The position numbers and the translations under genes were made by a program. From the NCBI RefSeq assembly GCF_900105215.1, contig NZ_FOIP01000001.1, forward strand, positions 124,001 through 188,000: a stretch of 64,000 nt of DNA, in the 5' to 3' direction. This DNA comes from Lacrimispora sphenoides. GTDB taxonomy: Bacteria > Bacillota > Clostridia > Lachnospirales > Lachnospiraceae. The number at the start of each line of letters is the position of its first letter. Position 1 is the first letter of the stretch. This document shows, piece after piece, positions 56,636 through 64,000 of this stretch. The notes beneath the pieces are model-generated. The model saw only the letters and a list, made by a program, of their open reading frames with translations. It did no database searches and was not told where the DNA came from.

Positions 56636-58069
56636 CTAATTCCCTGGCTTATACTCCTTTACGGCAAAGGACCGGTATACTGCCTCCCTTGCCTGTTTTA
56701 AGCTGTCAAATTCTCCGGCAGCCAGCATTTGGGCCAAAAGATTTCCGATGGCAGTGGCTTCTCCCGGTCCGGCATAAACGGTCCGACCTGTCCGGTCTGC
56801 CGTCAGTCGGTTCAAATACTCCGCATTGGAGCCCCCTCCTACCACATGGATAGCCGGATAGATCCTTCCGGTGATGGATTCCAGTTCCTTTACCGTATTT
56901 CCATAGCAGGCTGCAAGGCTGTTGTATATGACTGCCGCGATCTGTCCCGGAGTCTTTGGCACCTCCAGCCCAGACCTTCCACAGAAATCCTGCACCTCCA
57001 TGATCATGCTCTCCGGAGACAGAAATACAGAATCATTGCAGTCCACAATGGAATGGATCACTTCCTCAGAGGCCATCTGGCAAAGCTCTGCAAAGGAGTA
57101 AGCCTCTCCCTTTTCTTTCAGCTCCTTTTTCACAGACTGGATCATCCAAAGTCCCATGATGTTTTTCAAATACCGGAAGCGGTGATCATAGCCGCCCTCA
57201 TTGGTAAAATTTGCTTCCATGCTTTCCATAGTACAATTCGCCTTAGGAAGCTCCGTTCCCATCAGAGACCAGGTTCCTGAGCTGATGTAAAGGAGACCGT
57301 CCATGGAATCCTTTCCGTCCGGATCCAGGGGAACCGCCATGACGGCAGCGCCGGTATCATGGGTTGCCGGAAGGACTACCTGACAGTTAAACCCTACTTC
57401 CTCTTCAATGGCCTTTGCCAATGGTCCCACTGATGTTCCTGGCATGGAAAGCTCCCCAAACAGCCTTTCAGGCAGGCCCAGCTTCCGGATCAGTTCATAA
57501 TCCCAGGTTCCGGTTTCCCCATTGACCAGCTGGGTGGTTGTTGCATTGGTATACTCCTGCTTTTTCACCCCTGTCAGCAGATAGTGGAAATAGTCCGGAA
57601 TCATAAGTAAGGATTCCCCTTTCTCCAGATATTCCGGATTTTCTTCCCTGACTGCCATGAGCTGATAAATGGTATTAAAGATCTGCTTCTGTATTCCGGT
57701 TCTTCCATATAAATCTTTTAAGGAAATGATCTCATATAATTTTTCATCCATTCCCTTAGTTCTGTCATCCCGGTATCCAACCGCATTACCTAGGATCCGG
57801 CTCTCTCCATCCAAGAGGACAAAATCCACAGCCCATGTATCGATCCCCATGGCAGCCGGGATCTTACCAAGCTTCCTGCATTGCTTCATGCCCTCTTTAA
57901 TTTCATGAAATAAGGCTTCCACATCCCAGCACAAATGTCCATCCTTTTGCTTCATGCCATTGTCAAACCGGTAAATCTCCTGAAGGACCAGTTTTCCCTC
58001 CTTTACGGTCCCAAGAATATGGCGGCCGCTGGATGCGCCAATGTCCACGGCAAGATAATACTTCTCCAT
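56636..58069 (-). CDS. rhaB: Rhamnulokinase
   Basis: 477 residues from ATG 58069 (AGGGAGAG about 9 bases upstream); codons further upstream translate the 58127-58222 repeats and are rejected. FGGY-type kinase: YYLAVDIGASSGRHILG, MGIDTWAVDFVLLD, ATHDTGAAVMAVP and VVGGGSNAEYLNRLTAD. Phosphorylates L-rhamnulose at O-1. First gene of the operon; no regulator gene is adjacent in the window. Confidence 0.96.
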   Translation of the reverse strand: MEKYYLAVDIGASSGRHILGTVKEGKLVLQEIYRFDNGMKQKDGHLCWDVEALFHEIKEGMKQCRKLGKIPAAMGIDTWAVDFVLLDGESRILGNAVGYRDDRTKGMDEKLYEIISLKDLYGRTGIQKQIFNTIYQLMAVREENPEYLEKGESLLMIPDYFHYLLTGVKKQEYTNATTTQLVNGETGTWDYELIRKLGLPERLFGELSMPGTSVGPLAKAIEEEVGFNCQVVLPATHDTGAAVMAVPLDPDGKDSMDGLLYISSGTWSLMGTELPKANCTMESMEANFTNEGGYDHRFRYLKNIMGLWMIQSVKKELKEKGEAYSFAELCQMASEEVIHSIVDCNDSVFLSPESMIMEVQDFCGRSGLEVPKTPGQIAAVIYNSLAACYGNTVKELESITGRIYPAIHVVGGGSNAEYLNRLTADRTGRTVYAGPGEATAIGNLLAQMLAAGEFDSLKQAREAVYRSFAVKEYKPGN

Positions 58070-58103
58070 GTAAACCACTCTCCCTTTATTTTCTTCTTCC
58101 CCG

Positions 58104-58222
58104 CCCACGCTTTCCGGGCAGGGCCCCCCCGCTTTACCGGGTGTAAAGGTATATCCGCAGGGTATGCCTACTTTCCTGTCCGTTCTTTCGGGCATAAAGA
58201 TATGCCTGCAGGATTTTTCTAC
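58104..58222 (+). repeat. 46-base palindromic repeats, tandem copies E1 and E2 with a partial copy
   Basis: E1 (about 58127-58171) has ATATCC-GCA-GGGTAT, a fully paired variant stem; E2 (58178-58222) has CGGGCATAAAG-ATATGCCTGCAGG. A partial copy beginning GCCCACGCTTTCCGGGCA precedes them from about 58104. Confidence 0.65.
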
Positions 58223-58244
58223 TTTAATCATAACGGATTTCTAC

Positions 58245-58287
58245 AAAAAAAATAAGGACGCTGTTTGTTTTAAACTGCGTCCTTATT
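58245..58287 (-). terminator. Terminator of the diguanylate cyclase unit
   Basis: AATAAGGACGC pairs with GCGTCCTTATT, extended by CTGTTT/AAACTG-like pairs, with eight T on the minus strand. Confidence 0.8.
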
Positions 58288-58329
58288 TGCATATCCTTCT
58301 AAAAGCTTGTATTTATTACGTTTTATTAA

Positions 58330-58497
58330 TCATATTTTATTGAATTTGAATGTTGCCCCAATTAATCCTCCGGTCTGTGTGAATAAAGCTGCGCTTACAA
58401 TTATCAACAAAGCCGTCAAAGTCCAGTTTCCGTCCTGGTTCCAGTAGTTTTCATATAATTCATTCAAAAGACTAAAAACAGCTGTCATACTTCTCAT
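58330..58497 (-). CDS. Small single-helix membrane protein (55 residues)
   Basis: ATG 58497 to TGA 58330, beginning 10 bases after the diguanylate-cyclase stop and ending before a strong terminator, so it would be co-transcribed. Residues 25-49 (WTLTALLIIVSAALFTQTGG) form a likely membrane helix after an acidic, aromatic start (NELYENYWNQDGN). No clear ribosome site; translational coupling is possible. I do not recognise a family. Confidence 0.5.
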   Translation of the reverse strand: MRSMTAVFSLLNELYENYWNQDGNWTLTALLIIVSAALFTQTGGLIGATFKFNKI

Positions 58498-58507
58498 GGG
58501 TTAACAG

Positions 58508-59410
58508 TTAAAGACACACCCGGTTTCTGCCTTCTTTTTTAGCTTGATACAAGAGACGGTCAGCGCTTTCAAGGAAGCCTTCCAGTTGTTCGCGTTGATA
58601 TGGGATGGCGGAGATCGCACTAATACTGGCAGTTATCCTTGTAATTCCATCCGAATTATTCCTTGGTACTTCCATAGCCTCGATAGTTGAACGTATTTTC
58701 TCCGCAATTAATGATAATTTTTCCAGACTGGTTTCTGGTACGAGAACAGCGAATTCTTCGCCACCCCAACGGCACGGTAAGACAGTGGCCTGGTTTAATG
58801 ATTTTTTCAAAACCCCTGCAACAGATTTTAGCATAATATCGCCTTGCCTATGGCCATATGTATCATTATAATTCTTAAAGTTGTCCAAATCCATCAGCAG
58901 CAGCCCGATGGTAGTCTTTTTCCGCAAGGCCCGTTGCCATTCATATTCCATATGATAATCAAACTTACGGCGGTTCGCAAGGCCCGTCAACGCGTCATAA
59001 AAACTAAGTTTTTCGATGGTAAGCAGTTGTTCTACGATTTTAATATGGATTTTCACGCGTGCACTCACCAAAACTTTATTAAAAGGCTTCCGTACATAAT
59101 CGACCGCACCTAAACATAATGCTTTCTCCTCGTCCTTATCGTTATCCAGTCCTGTGATAACAATAATGGGAATGTTCTGAGTGGATTGGGTTCCTTTTAA
59201 TTCCTTTAGAACAACAAACCCGTTGGTATCCGGTAGTATGATATCAAGCAAAATCAGATGCGGCCGAAATTGTTTGACCATTTGCATTGTTTCTTTTCCA
59301 GTTGAGACAACCCTGACATTATATGTACCTTGTAAGGTATCCACCAATACTTTCTGGCTTAATTCTCCGTCTTCAACAATGAGTATTTTATATATAGTTT
59401 CACCTTCCAT
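58508..59410 (-). CDS. Response regulator with GGDEF domain (diguanylate cyclase)
   Basis: 300 residues. Residues ~7-120 are a receiver domain (KILIVEDGELSQ, phosphoacceptor Asp in LILLDIILPDTNG, Lys in YVRKPFNK). Residues ~135-300 are a GGDEF domain: DALTGLANRRKFD, LMDLDNFKNYNDTYGHRQGD and an intact active-site WGGEEFAVL. It should make cyclic di-GMP when phosphorylated. GGGGAG precedes the ATG. No cognate histidine kinase gene is adjacent. Confidence 0.93.
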   Translation of the reverse strand: MEGETIYKILIVEDGELSQKVLVDTLQGTYNVRVVSTGKETMQMVKQFRPHLILLDIILPDTNGFVVLKELKGTQSTQNIPIIVITGLDNDKDEEKALCLGAVDYVRKPFNKVLVSARVKIHIKIVEQLLTIEKLSFYDALTGLANRRKFDYHMEYEWQRALRKKTTIGLLLMDLDNFKNYNDTYGHRQGDIMLKSVAGVLKKSLNQATVLPCRWGGEEFAVLVPETSLEKLSLIAEKIRSTIEAMEVPRNNSDGITRITASISAISAIPYQREQLEGFLESADRLLYQAKKEGRNRVCL

Positions 59411-60129
59411 GATAATCTCCCCGTGCTATCATCAAATTAAATGGCTAGAAACAGCCAATGTACAAATACTCAAAAACATTAACGGCAACCATCAGAATTC
59501 CGTCCATTTAGACATGAACATTAGCAAACTTTTTTTCAATTTTACCTTTTATCGTTTATATTGTCAAGGCAAGATTATCTATATTATTCCTCCTTTCCGT
59601 CCATTCTGCAAACCTTAGAATTAAGTGCCTGTTAAGTATTCATGTAATTATTAATACTATTCTTTGAGGCTGTATCAGTTACAAGCCCTTTTCCTTCGCA
59701 GCATTCACAATAAGACTTATTAAACCATTACTGATAAAATCCAGTTCTTTATTCGTAAACTTCGCCATAGTAATCTCCTCACTGAATTTTAAGCATAATA
59801 AAAGCAACCGGTTATATTCTCCGATCGCTCACCATCAAACGTGCACAAGTCTCACCTGATAAAATGCTTCCAATTTGGTCTGAAAAATACCCTCATAGCT
59901 ATAGTCTTTCAATTCTGAAAGCAAGTTATCTTCGGATATTATCTAGTCGATTGGACTTTTTTATAGAGGGAATAAACAATTAAGCGCAGATCAGAGATCC
60001 ATTTCTAAATTGACAAAGTTAAGTCAGTGGACAAAAGGACATATTGACAATCAATAAAAACAGTCTCAGATATGGTATAATACTTGTATTAACCGTTAGG
60101 AGACTGTTTATATGATGGAAGAAAAAATA
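59411..60129. other. Long intergenic region
   Basis: Holds the promoter side of the response-regulator gene, one 29-codon ORF at 59679-59768 (listed separately) and, at 60055-60135, an AACAGTCTC...GAGACTGTT inverted repeat around an extended -10 TGGTATAAT, with AGGAG and an 8-codon frame. No other coding signal was seen; composition is AT-rich. Confidence 0.5.
59679..59768 (-). CDS. Possible small protein (29 residues)
   Basis: GAGGAG lies 6 bases before ATG 59768; the frame reads MAKFTNKELDFISNGLISLI then VNAAKEKGL and TAA. The ribosome site and the amphipathic helix favour a real small peptide, but there is no recognised family and the length allows chance. Confidence 0.4.
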   Translation of the reverse strand: MAKFTNKELDFISNGLISLIVNAAKEKGL

Positions 60130-61794
60130 TTAAATTAAGTTTTCGAAAACACCCAGAATATTAATGCGTCCGTATCCCCATGTGGTATTTGGATAGGTGA
60201 TATTGTCACTCCGGGTGGCCCCTCGTACCATAAGACGGCTGATATCTCTCCCAGTAATGGTTGTAAAATTTCCGCGGTTGATTGCCCATTCCATAAGCAT
60301 GGCAGCAACGCCGGAGGCGTGTGCAGCTGCAGCCCCCGTTCCGGTTGCACTTCCATAGCGGTTGCCGGGCAGGGGACATGTAATCTGATATCCGGGGGCT
60401 GCAAGATCCGGGACAACCACACCGGATACGGAAAAACCTCTGCTTGAGTTGATTTGAATTCTGTCATTGAATTGATTGTAAGCAGCTACAGTAAGCGGAT
60501 TGCTTGTATTTCCCGGATTCGTTATAGTAATATCTGGAGTTGATTCAAGAAAGAATGTATCAGTTGAGATAATGGGGCCTGAAGGCAGCCAGGCGTCAAA
60601 AATTGCCGGCTGAAGGTCTATATTAGCGATTCTTATCTTCCATATTCCGACATTAGCCTTCTGAAATCGCACAATAATGAGTTGGGCTCCGGTGTCTTCC
60701 TCCAAGACAAAGTTATTGACGTAAAGTATGGTAGACTCTAAAACAAAATCATATTCAAGGCACTCGTTAATACGCGGATAAATATCCTGCGTAGTTTCGC
60801 CGGTTGATGAGGTAAGCTTAATGGTCATCCGGAACGGAGAGTGATTCCAGAGTTCAAAGAAGAAATCCGGATCATGATCTCCGATGTGTAGTTCAAAGTC
60901 CGTGTAGAAATTAGGCGACATAAGTTCTCCACGGAAATGTCTTTTACTATTCCCTTCATTCCCAGCGGCAATACATGGCAATACACCGGGATAAGTCGCC
61001 AGATTGTTTATGTATTCCGATAATCGTCCACGTCCGATATGTCCTCCCTGGCTTGTGCCAACTCCAATGCATAGAACTAGCGGTCTGTTAATACGTGCAG
61101 CCACAGATCGAATGTATTCAATTCCTAGCAAAATATCTGACTCCTGATAGCAGTCAATATCATTTCTGACACATAAAATTTTCCGGTTATACTCCTTTGC
61201 CTGTTTCAATTTGACAACTACCAATTCCGCTTCCGGCGCAACACCTTGGAACTCCTCAGCCAGATTAGGGTTCCCAGCGGCAATACCTGCCAGCATGGTT
61301 CCGTGACCATTGTCGTCTCGAGTGGGTACGATGTATGCAGGATTAATGGCACTCAGCGCAAAATTAATACTCTCTTTATTAAATTCTGATCCAAAGGTAA
61401 ATCCCTTAGGAGGGACCCCTTCTTCCAGTGTCTGGTCCCAAATAGAAAATATCCGGGTGGTTCCATCCGGGTTAAGAAATGCCCTATGCTCATATTCAAT
61501 TCCCGTATCAACAAAACCTATTAATATTCCCTGTCCAAACAAAGAAAAATGAGTGTGGTACTGAACGGCCGTAACACCGGATTTTTCCAGGCTAATAATG
61601 GAATTTAGTGTATAAAGACGCGGAAAAATAGCATACGGCTGAATTCCGAGATAGCACATAGCAAATTCGCTAACTGGCATATGAAAGATAGAATATCTGT
61701 CATTGATCTTAGTCAGATCCCCATTTCCGCGATACTGATCCATGATTTCAGTGTTTATTATCAGGTCGAAATAATTTTCATCAATATTTTTAAT
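60130..61794 (-). CDS. Csp-like S8 subtilase, probable pseudoprotease
   Basis: 554 residues if started at an ATT at 61794 (GGGGGG 6-7 bases upstream); the first ATG is 17 codons later, 61743. The skipped N-terminus, IKNIDENYFDLIIN, is conserved in the divergent paralogue, so it is coding. Catalytic Asp (IGFVDTGIEYEH) and His (DDNGHGTMLAGIAAG), and the oxyanion Asn region (CIAAGNEGN), are present. At the serine position GTGAAAAHASGVAAM replaces GTSMAAPH, so the nucleophile is Gly. No signal peptide. Similar clostridial proteins include the Csp germination proteases, of which CspC is also inactive. Confidence 0.85.
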   Translation of the reverse strand: MKNIDENYFDLIINTEIMDQYRGNGDLTKINDRYSIFHMPVSEFAMCYLGIQPYAIFPRLYTLNSIISLEKSGVTAVQYHTHFSLFGQGILIGFVDTGIEYEHRAFLNPDGTTRIFSIWDQTLEEGVPPKGFTFGSEFNKESINFALSAINPAYIVPTRDDNGHGTMLAGIAAGNPNLAEEFQGVAPEAELVVVKLKQAKEYNRKILCVRNDIDCYQESDILLGIEYIRSVAARINRPLVLCIGVGTSQGGHIGRGRLSEYINNLATYPGVLPCIAAGNEGNSKRHFRGELMSPNFYTDFELHIGDHDPDFFFELWNHSPFRMTIKLTSSTGETTQDIYPRINECLEYDFVLESTILYVNNFVLEEDTGAQLIIVRFQKANVGIWKIRIANIDLQPAIFDAWLPSGPIISTDTFFLESTPDITITNPGNTSNPLTVAAYNQFNDRIQINSSRGFSVSGVVVPDLAAPGYQITCPLPGNRYGSATGTGAAAAHASGVAAMLMEWAINRGNFTTITGRDISRLMVRGATRSDNITYPNTTWGYGRINILGVFENLI

Positions 61795-62303
61795 GTCAAA
61801 CCCCCCAATACATCAGATTTTACTTTTTATTATTTTATGAGTGAATAGGAAAAAAAACACCTCACAAAAGTTGATTTTCCCCTTTTCTACCATGAAACTT
61901 ACTTTTTATGGCAACTAAACCGCTTCTTCTTTTATCTCTACCACTCCGCAAGGACTTTCACTTTTGTGGCAATACTCTTTTTCTTCATAATATGAATAAC
62001 AATCTCCTAAAATACAACCCGTTTGATAGCCGTTTAAGTCATTAAAATTTAGCTTTTCCCCTTCTGGTGTAGTTAAAGTATATTTGTCTGGATGTCTGTG
62101 ATTCTAATCATAGAGCGTGTGCTCGATTCTGCCAAGTGATATTTTTAGCACCATTTAAATATGATGGTACAAGGTTAATAAATATGGTATTCCAAGCTGG
62201 AGTCCTTTTTCTATCCATTATCAAATTCACATTTATTTATCATTTCAGGCTCTATCCAATAATATAATTATGAAAAGAAACCTAATACATAGGAGGCGTT
62301 GAC
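61795..62303. other. Divergent region between the subtilase paralogues
   Basis: About 510 bases containing a decayed gene on the minus strand (61915-62218) and AT-rich flanks. GGGGGG (minus) and AGGAGG (plus) ribosome-site-like runs lie 6-7 bases before the ATT codons of the two subtilases. Confidence 0.5.
61915..62218 (-). pseudogene. Decayed gene fragment, unknown family
   Basis: Two minus-strand frames join into one protein-like sequence: MDRKRTPAWNTIFINLVPSY, then LNGAKNITWQNRAHAL to a TGA; and in the next frame LGRIEHTLYD, a TAG at 62106-62104, NHRHPDKYTLTTPEGEKLNF and a Cys-rich end (GCILGDCYSYY, EYCHKSESPCG) to TAG at 61915. Frameshift plus nonsense mark a relic of an inserted gene. 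I cannot name the family. Confidence 0.55.
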
Positions 62304-63971
62304 ATTAAAATTGTAGATGAAAGTTATTTTGATTTGATTATAAACAATGAATACACAGATCTACTTCGAGAGAATGGAAATCTTACTACGATCGATGAAA
62401 AATATTCTATCTATCATATGCCAGTCAGTGAATTTGACATGTGCTTTCTCGGAATTCAGCCCTATACTATCTTTCCGCTTCTTTTTACGCGTGATTCCAT
62501 TATCAGCCAGGAAAAATCTGGTGTTCCTATCGTTCAGCAAAATCCTAATCTTTCTCTGTTTGGGCAGGGAATTCTAATAGGCTTTGTTGATACAGGTATT
62601 GATTATGAACATATGGCATTTCTTAACCCGGACGGAACCACTCGGATATATTCCATTTGGGACCAGACACTGGAAGAAGGAGATCCTCCTCAGGGATTTA
62701 CCTTTGGATCAGAATTTAATAAAGAGATTATTAATCTTGCGCTGAGAGCTTCCACCCCTACATCCATCGTATCTACCAGGGATGATAATGGGCACGGAAC
62801 CATGCTGGCCGGAATCGCTGCCGGAACCCCTAATATGGCTGAGGAGTTCCAAGGAGTTGCTCCTGAAGCGGAACTGGTGGTTGTAAAACTGAAACAGGCA
62901 AAGGAATATAACCGAAAAATTTTTTCTGTCAGGAGTGATATTGACTGCTATCAGGAATCAGATATTATAATGGGGATTGAATATATCCGTACTGTGGCCA
63001 TGCATCTTAATAGACCGCTGGTCCTGTGCATTGGAGTCGGTACAAGCCAGGGAGGGCACAACGGAAACGACCTATTCTCGGAACACATAAACAATCTGAC
63101 AAAATATCCCGGTGTATCGATATGCATTGCCGCCGGGAATGAAGGGGGTAACAGAAGACATTTCCGGGGAGAACTTATGTTGCCTGATTTCTACAGGGAT
63201 TTTGAACTACGCATCGGAGATCATGACACGGATTTCTTTTTAGAACTTTGGAATTACTCTCCGTTCCGTTTGACCATAAAACTTACTGCACCAACCGGTG
63301 AAACTACGCAGGTCATTTATCCGCGTTTAAACGAGTGCTTGAAATTTGATTTTATTTTTGAATCCACCGTATTTTACGTCAATAACTTTATCTTGGAGGA
63401 AAATACTGGAGCCCAGCTCATCATTGTGCGTTTTCAGAAGGCTAATGTTGGAATATGGAAGATAAGTATCGCTAATAAAGACCTTCAGCCGGCAATTTTT
63501 GACGCCTGGTTGCCTTCGGGCCCCATTATCTCCGAAGAAACATTTTTTCTTGAATCAACCCCGGATATTACCGTGACAAATCCAGGAAATACCAGCAATC
63601 CGCTTACCGTAACCGCTTACGATCAATCAAATGACAGTATTCTAATCAACTCAAGCAGAGGATTTTCCGTATCCGGCGGGACTGTTCCGGATCTTGCAGC
63701 ACCCGGATATCAGATTACATGTCCTCTGCCCGGCAACCGCTATGGAAGTGCAACCGGAACGGGGGCTGCAGCCGCACACGCCTCCGGCGTTGCTGCCATG
63801 CTTATGGAATGGGCAATCAACCGCGGAAATTATACAACCATTACTGGGAGAAACATCAGCCGACTTATGGTACGTGGGGCTGTCCGAAGTCCTGCTATCA
63901 CCTACCCAAATTCCACATGGGGATACGGGCAAATTAATATTCTGGGCGTATTCAACGGCTTAAGTTTATAA
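62304..63971 (+). CDS. Csp-like S8 subtilase paralogue, probable pseudoprotease
   Basis: 555 residues if started at ATT 62304, with AGGAGG 7 bases upstream; the first conventional codon is TTG 62334, which lacks a ribosome site. The start IKIVDESYFDLIIN aligns with the paralogue's. Asp (IGFVDTGIDYEH) and His (DDNGHGTMLAGIAAG) are intact, but the serine block reads GTGAAAAHASG, with codon GGG at the nucleophile position. The C-terminus WGYGQINILGVFNGLSL is complete. The two paralogues are divergent and very similar along their whole length. Confidence 0.85.
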   Translation: MKIVDESYFDLIINNEYTDLLRENGNLTTIDEKYSIYHMPVSEFDMCFLGIQPYTIFPLLFTRDSIISQEKSGVPIVQQNPNLSLFGQGILIGFVDTGIDYEHMAFLNPDGTTRIYSIWDQTLEEGDPPQGFTFGSEFNKEIINLALRASTPTSIVSTRDDNGHGTMLAGIAAGTPNMAEEFQGVAPEAELVVVKLKQAKEYNRKIFSVRSDIDCYQESDIIMGIEYIRTVAMHLNRPLVLCIGVGTSQGGHNGNDLFSEHINNLTKYPGVSICIAAGNEGGNRRHFRGELMLPDFYRDFELRIGDHDTDFFLELWNYSPFRLTIKLTAPTGETTQVIYPRLNECLKFDFIFESTVFYVNNFILEENTGAQLIIVRFQKANVGIWKISIANKDLQPAIFDAWLPSGPIISEETFFLESTPDITVTNPGNTSNPLTVTAYDQSNDSILINSSRGFSVSGGTVPDLAAPGYQITCPLPGNRYGSATGTGAAAAHASGVAAMLMEWAINRGNYTTITGRNISRLMVRGAVRSPAITYPNSTWGYGQINILGVFNGLSL

Positions 63972-64000
63972 AATCACTACTCCTATTAATAGCAATTTGT

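Noticed and set aside
60113..60139. 8-codon peptide starting with two Met codons
   Set aside because: It has a ribosome site but is too short to support as a gene; it is treated as part of a possible IS end.

Overview
The window looks like chromosome from an anaerobic, spore-forming clostridium of the Lachnospiraceae (Lacrimispora / Clostridium cluster XIVa type). The signs are a GerA-type germination protein, AddAB, a CIRCE-controlled groESL, small families typical of this group (DUF6106, DUF3842, DUF3343), strong AGGAGG ribosome sites and moderate GC. This placement is an inference from gene content; no rRNA is present.

Layout. (1) 1-14373 is an anaerobic purine/urate degradation island. 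yqeC (cut by the left edge), hydA, ygfK and ssnA run leftward. Divergently, a YheO/DauR-like regulator, dpaL (ygeX), ygeY, ygeW, carbamate kinase and an NCS2 xanthine/uracil-type permease run rightward. (2) 14444-18228 holds glycogen phosphorylase, an AraC regulator and TspO. (3) 18309-24947 is a second purine operon on the minus strand: guanine deaminase, a guanine/hypoxanthine-type permease and xdhA-xdhB-xdhC. A purine-riboswitch-like aptamer with core substitutions and a terminator platform precedes it. xdhA carries a frameshift. (4) 25462-28860 is a selenium module (selD, a NifS-like cysteine desulfurase, LysR, DUF3343). No selA, selB or selenocysteine codon was seen, which matches the selenium-cofactor trait of molybdenum hydroxylases. 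(5) 28943-41042 is housekeeping: addAB, a small anchored FMN-binding-like protein, MATE, YitT, GerA. (6) 41195-43336 is an AT-rich two-gene cassette between imperfect direct repeats: a DUF4280 (PAAR-like)-lysozyme fusion and an overlapping lipoprotein, a candidate toxin-immunity pair. (7) 43508-53850 carries a PHP phosphoesterase, murR-murQ-murP-DUF3842 (MurNAc recycling), guaB, DUF6106, groEL/groES and a YtxH/LEA-like protein. (8) 54141-58069 is the L-rhamnose operon rhaB-rhaM-rhaA-rhaD. (9) 58330-63971 has a REC-GGDEF diguanylate cyclase, two small ORFs, and a divergent pair of Csp-like S8 subtilases that both lack the catalytic serine and both appear to start at AUU, with a decayed gene between them.

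How the parts fit. Guanine is deaminated to xanthine, the molybdenum hydroxylase interconverts xanthine and urate, and the ygeWXY/ygfK/ssnA/hydA set is the conserved cluster linked to anaerobic urate breakdown. Carbamate kinase can recover ATP, and selD plus the desulfurase would supply activated selenium to the hydroxylase. Intergenic DNA is rich in palindromes, including a 46-base repeat family with compensating stem changes.
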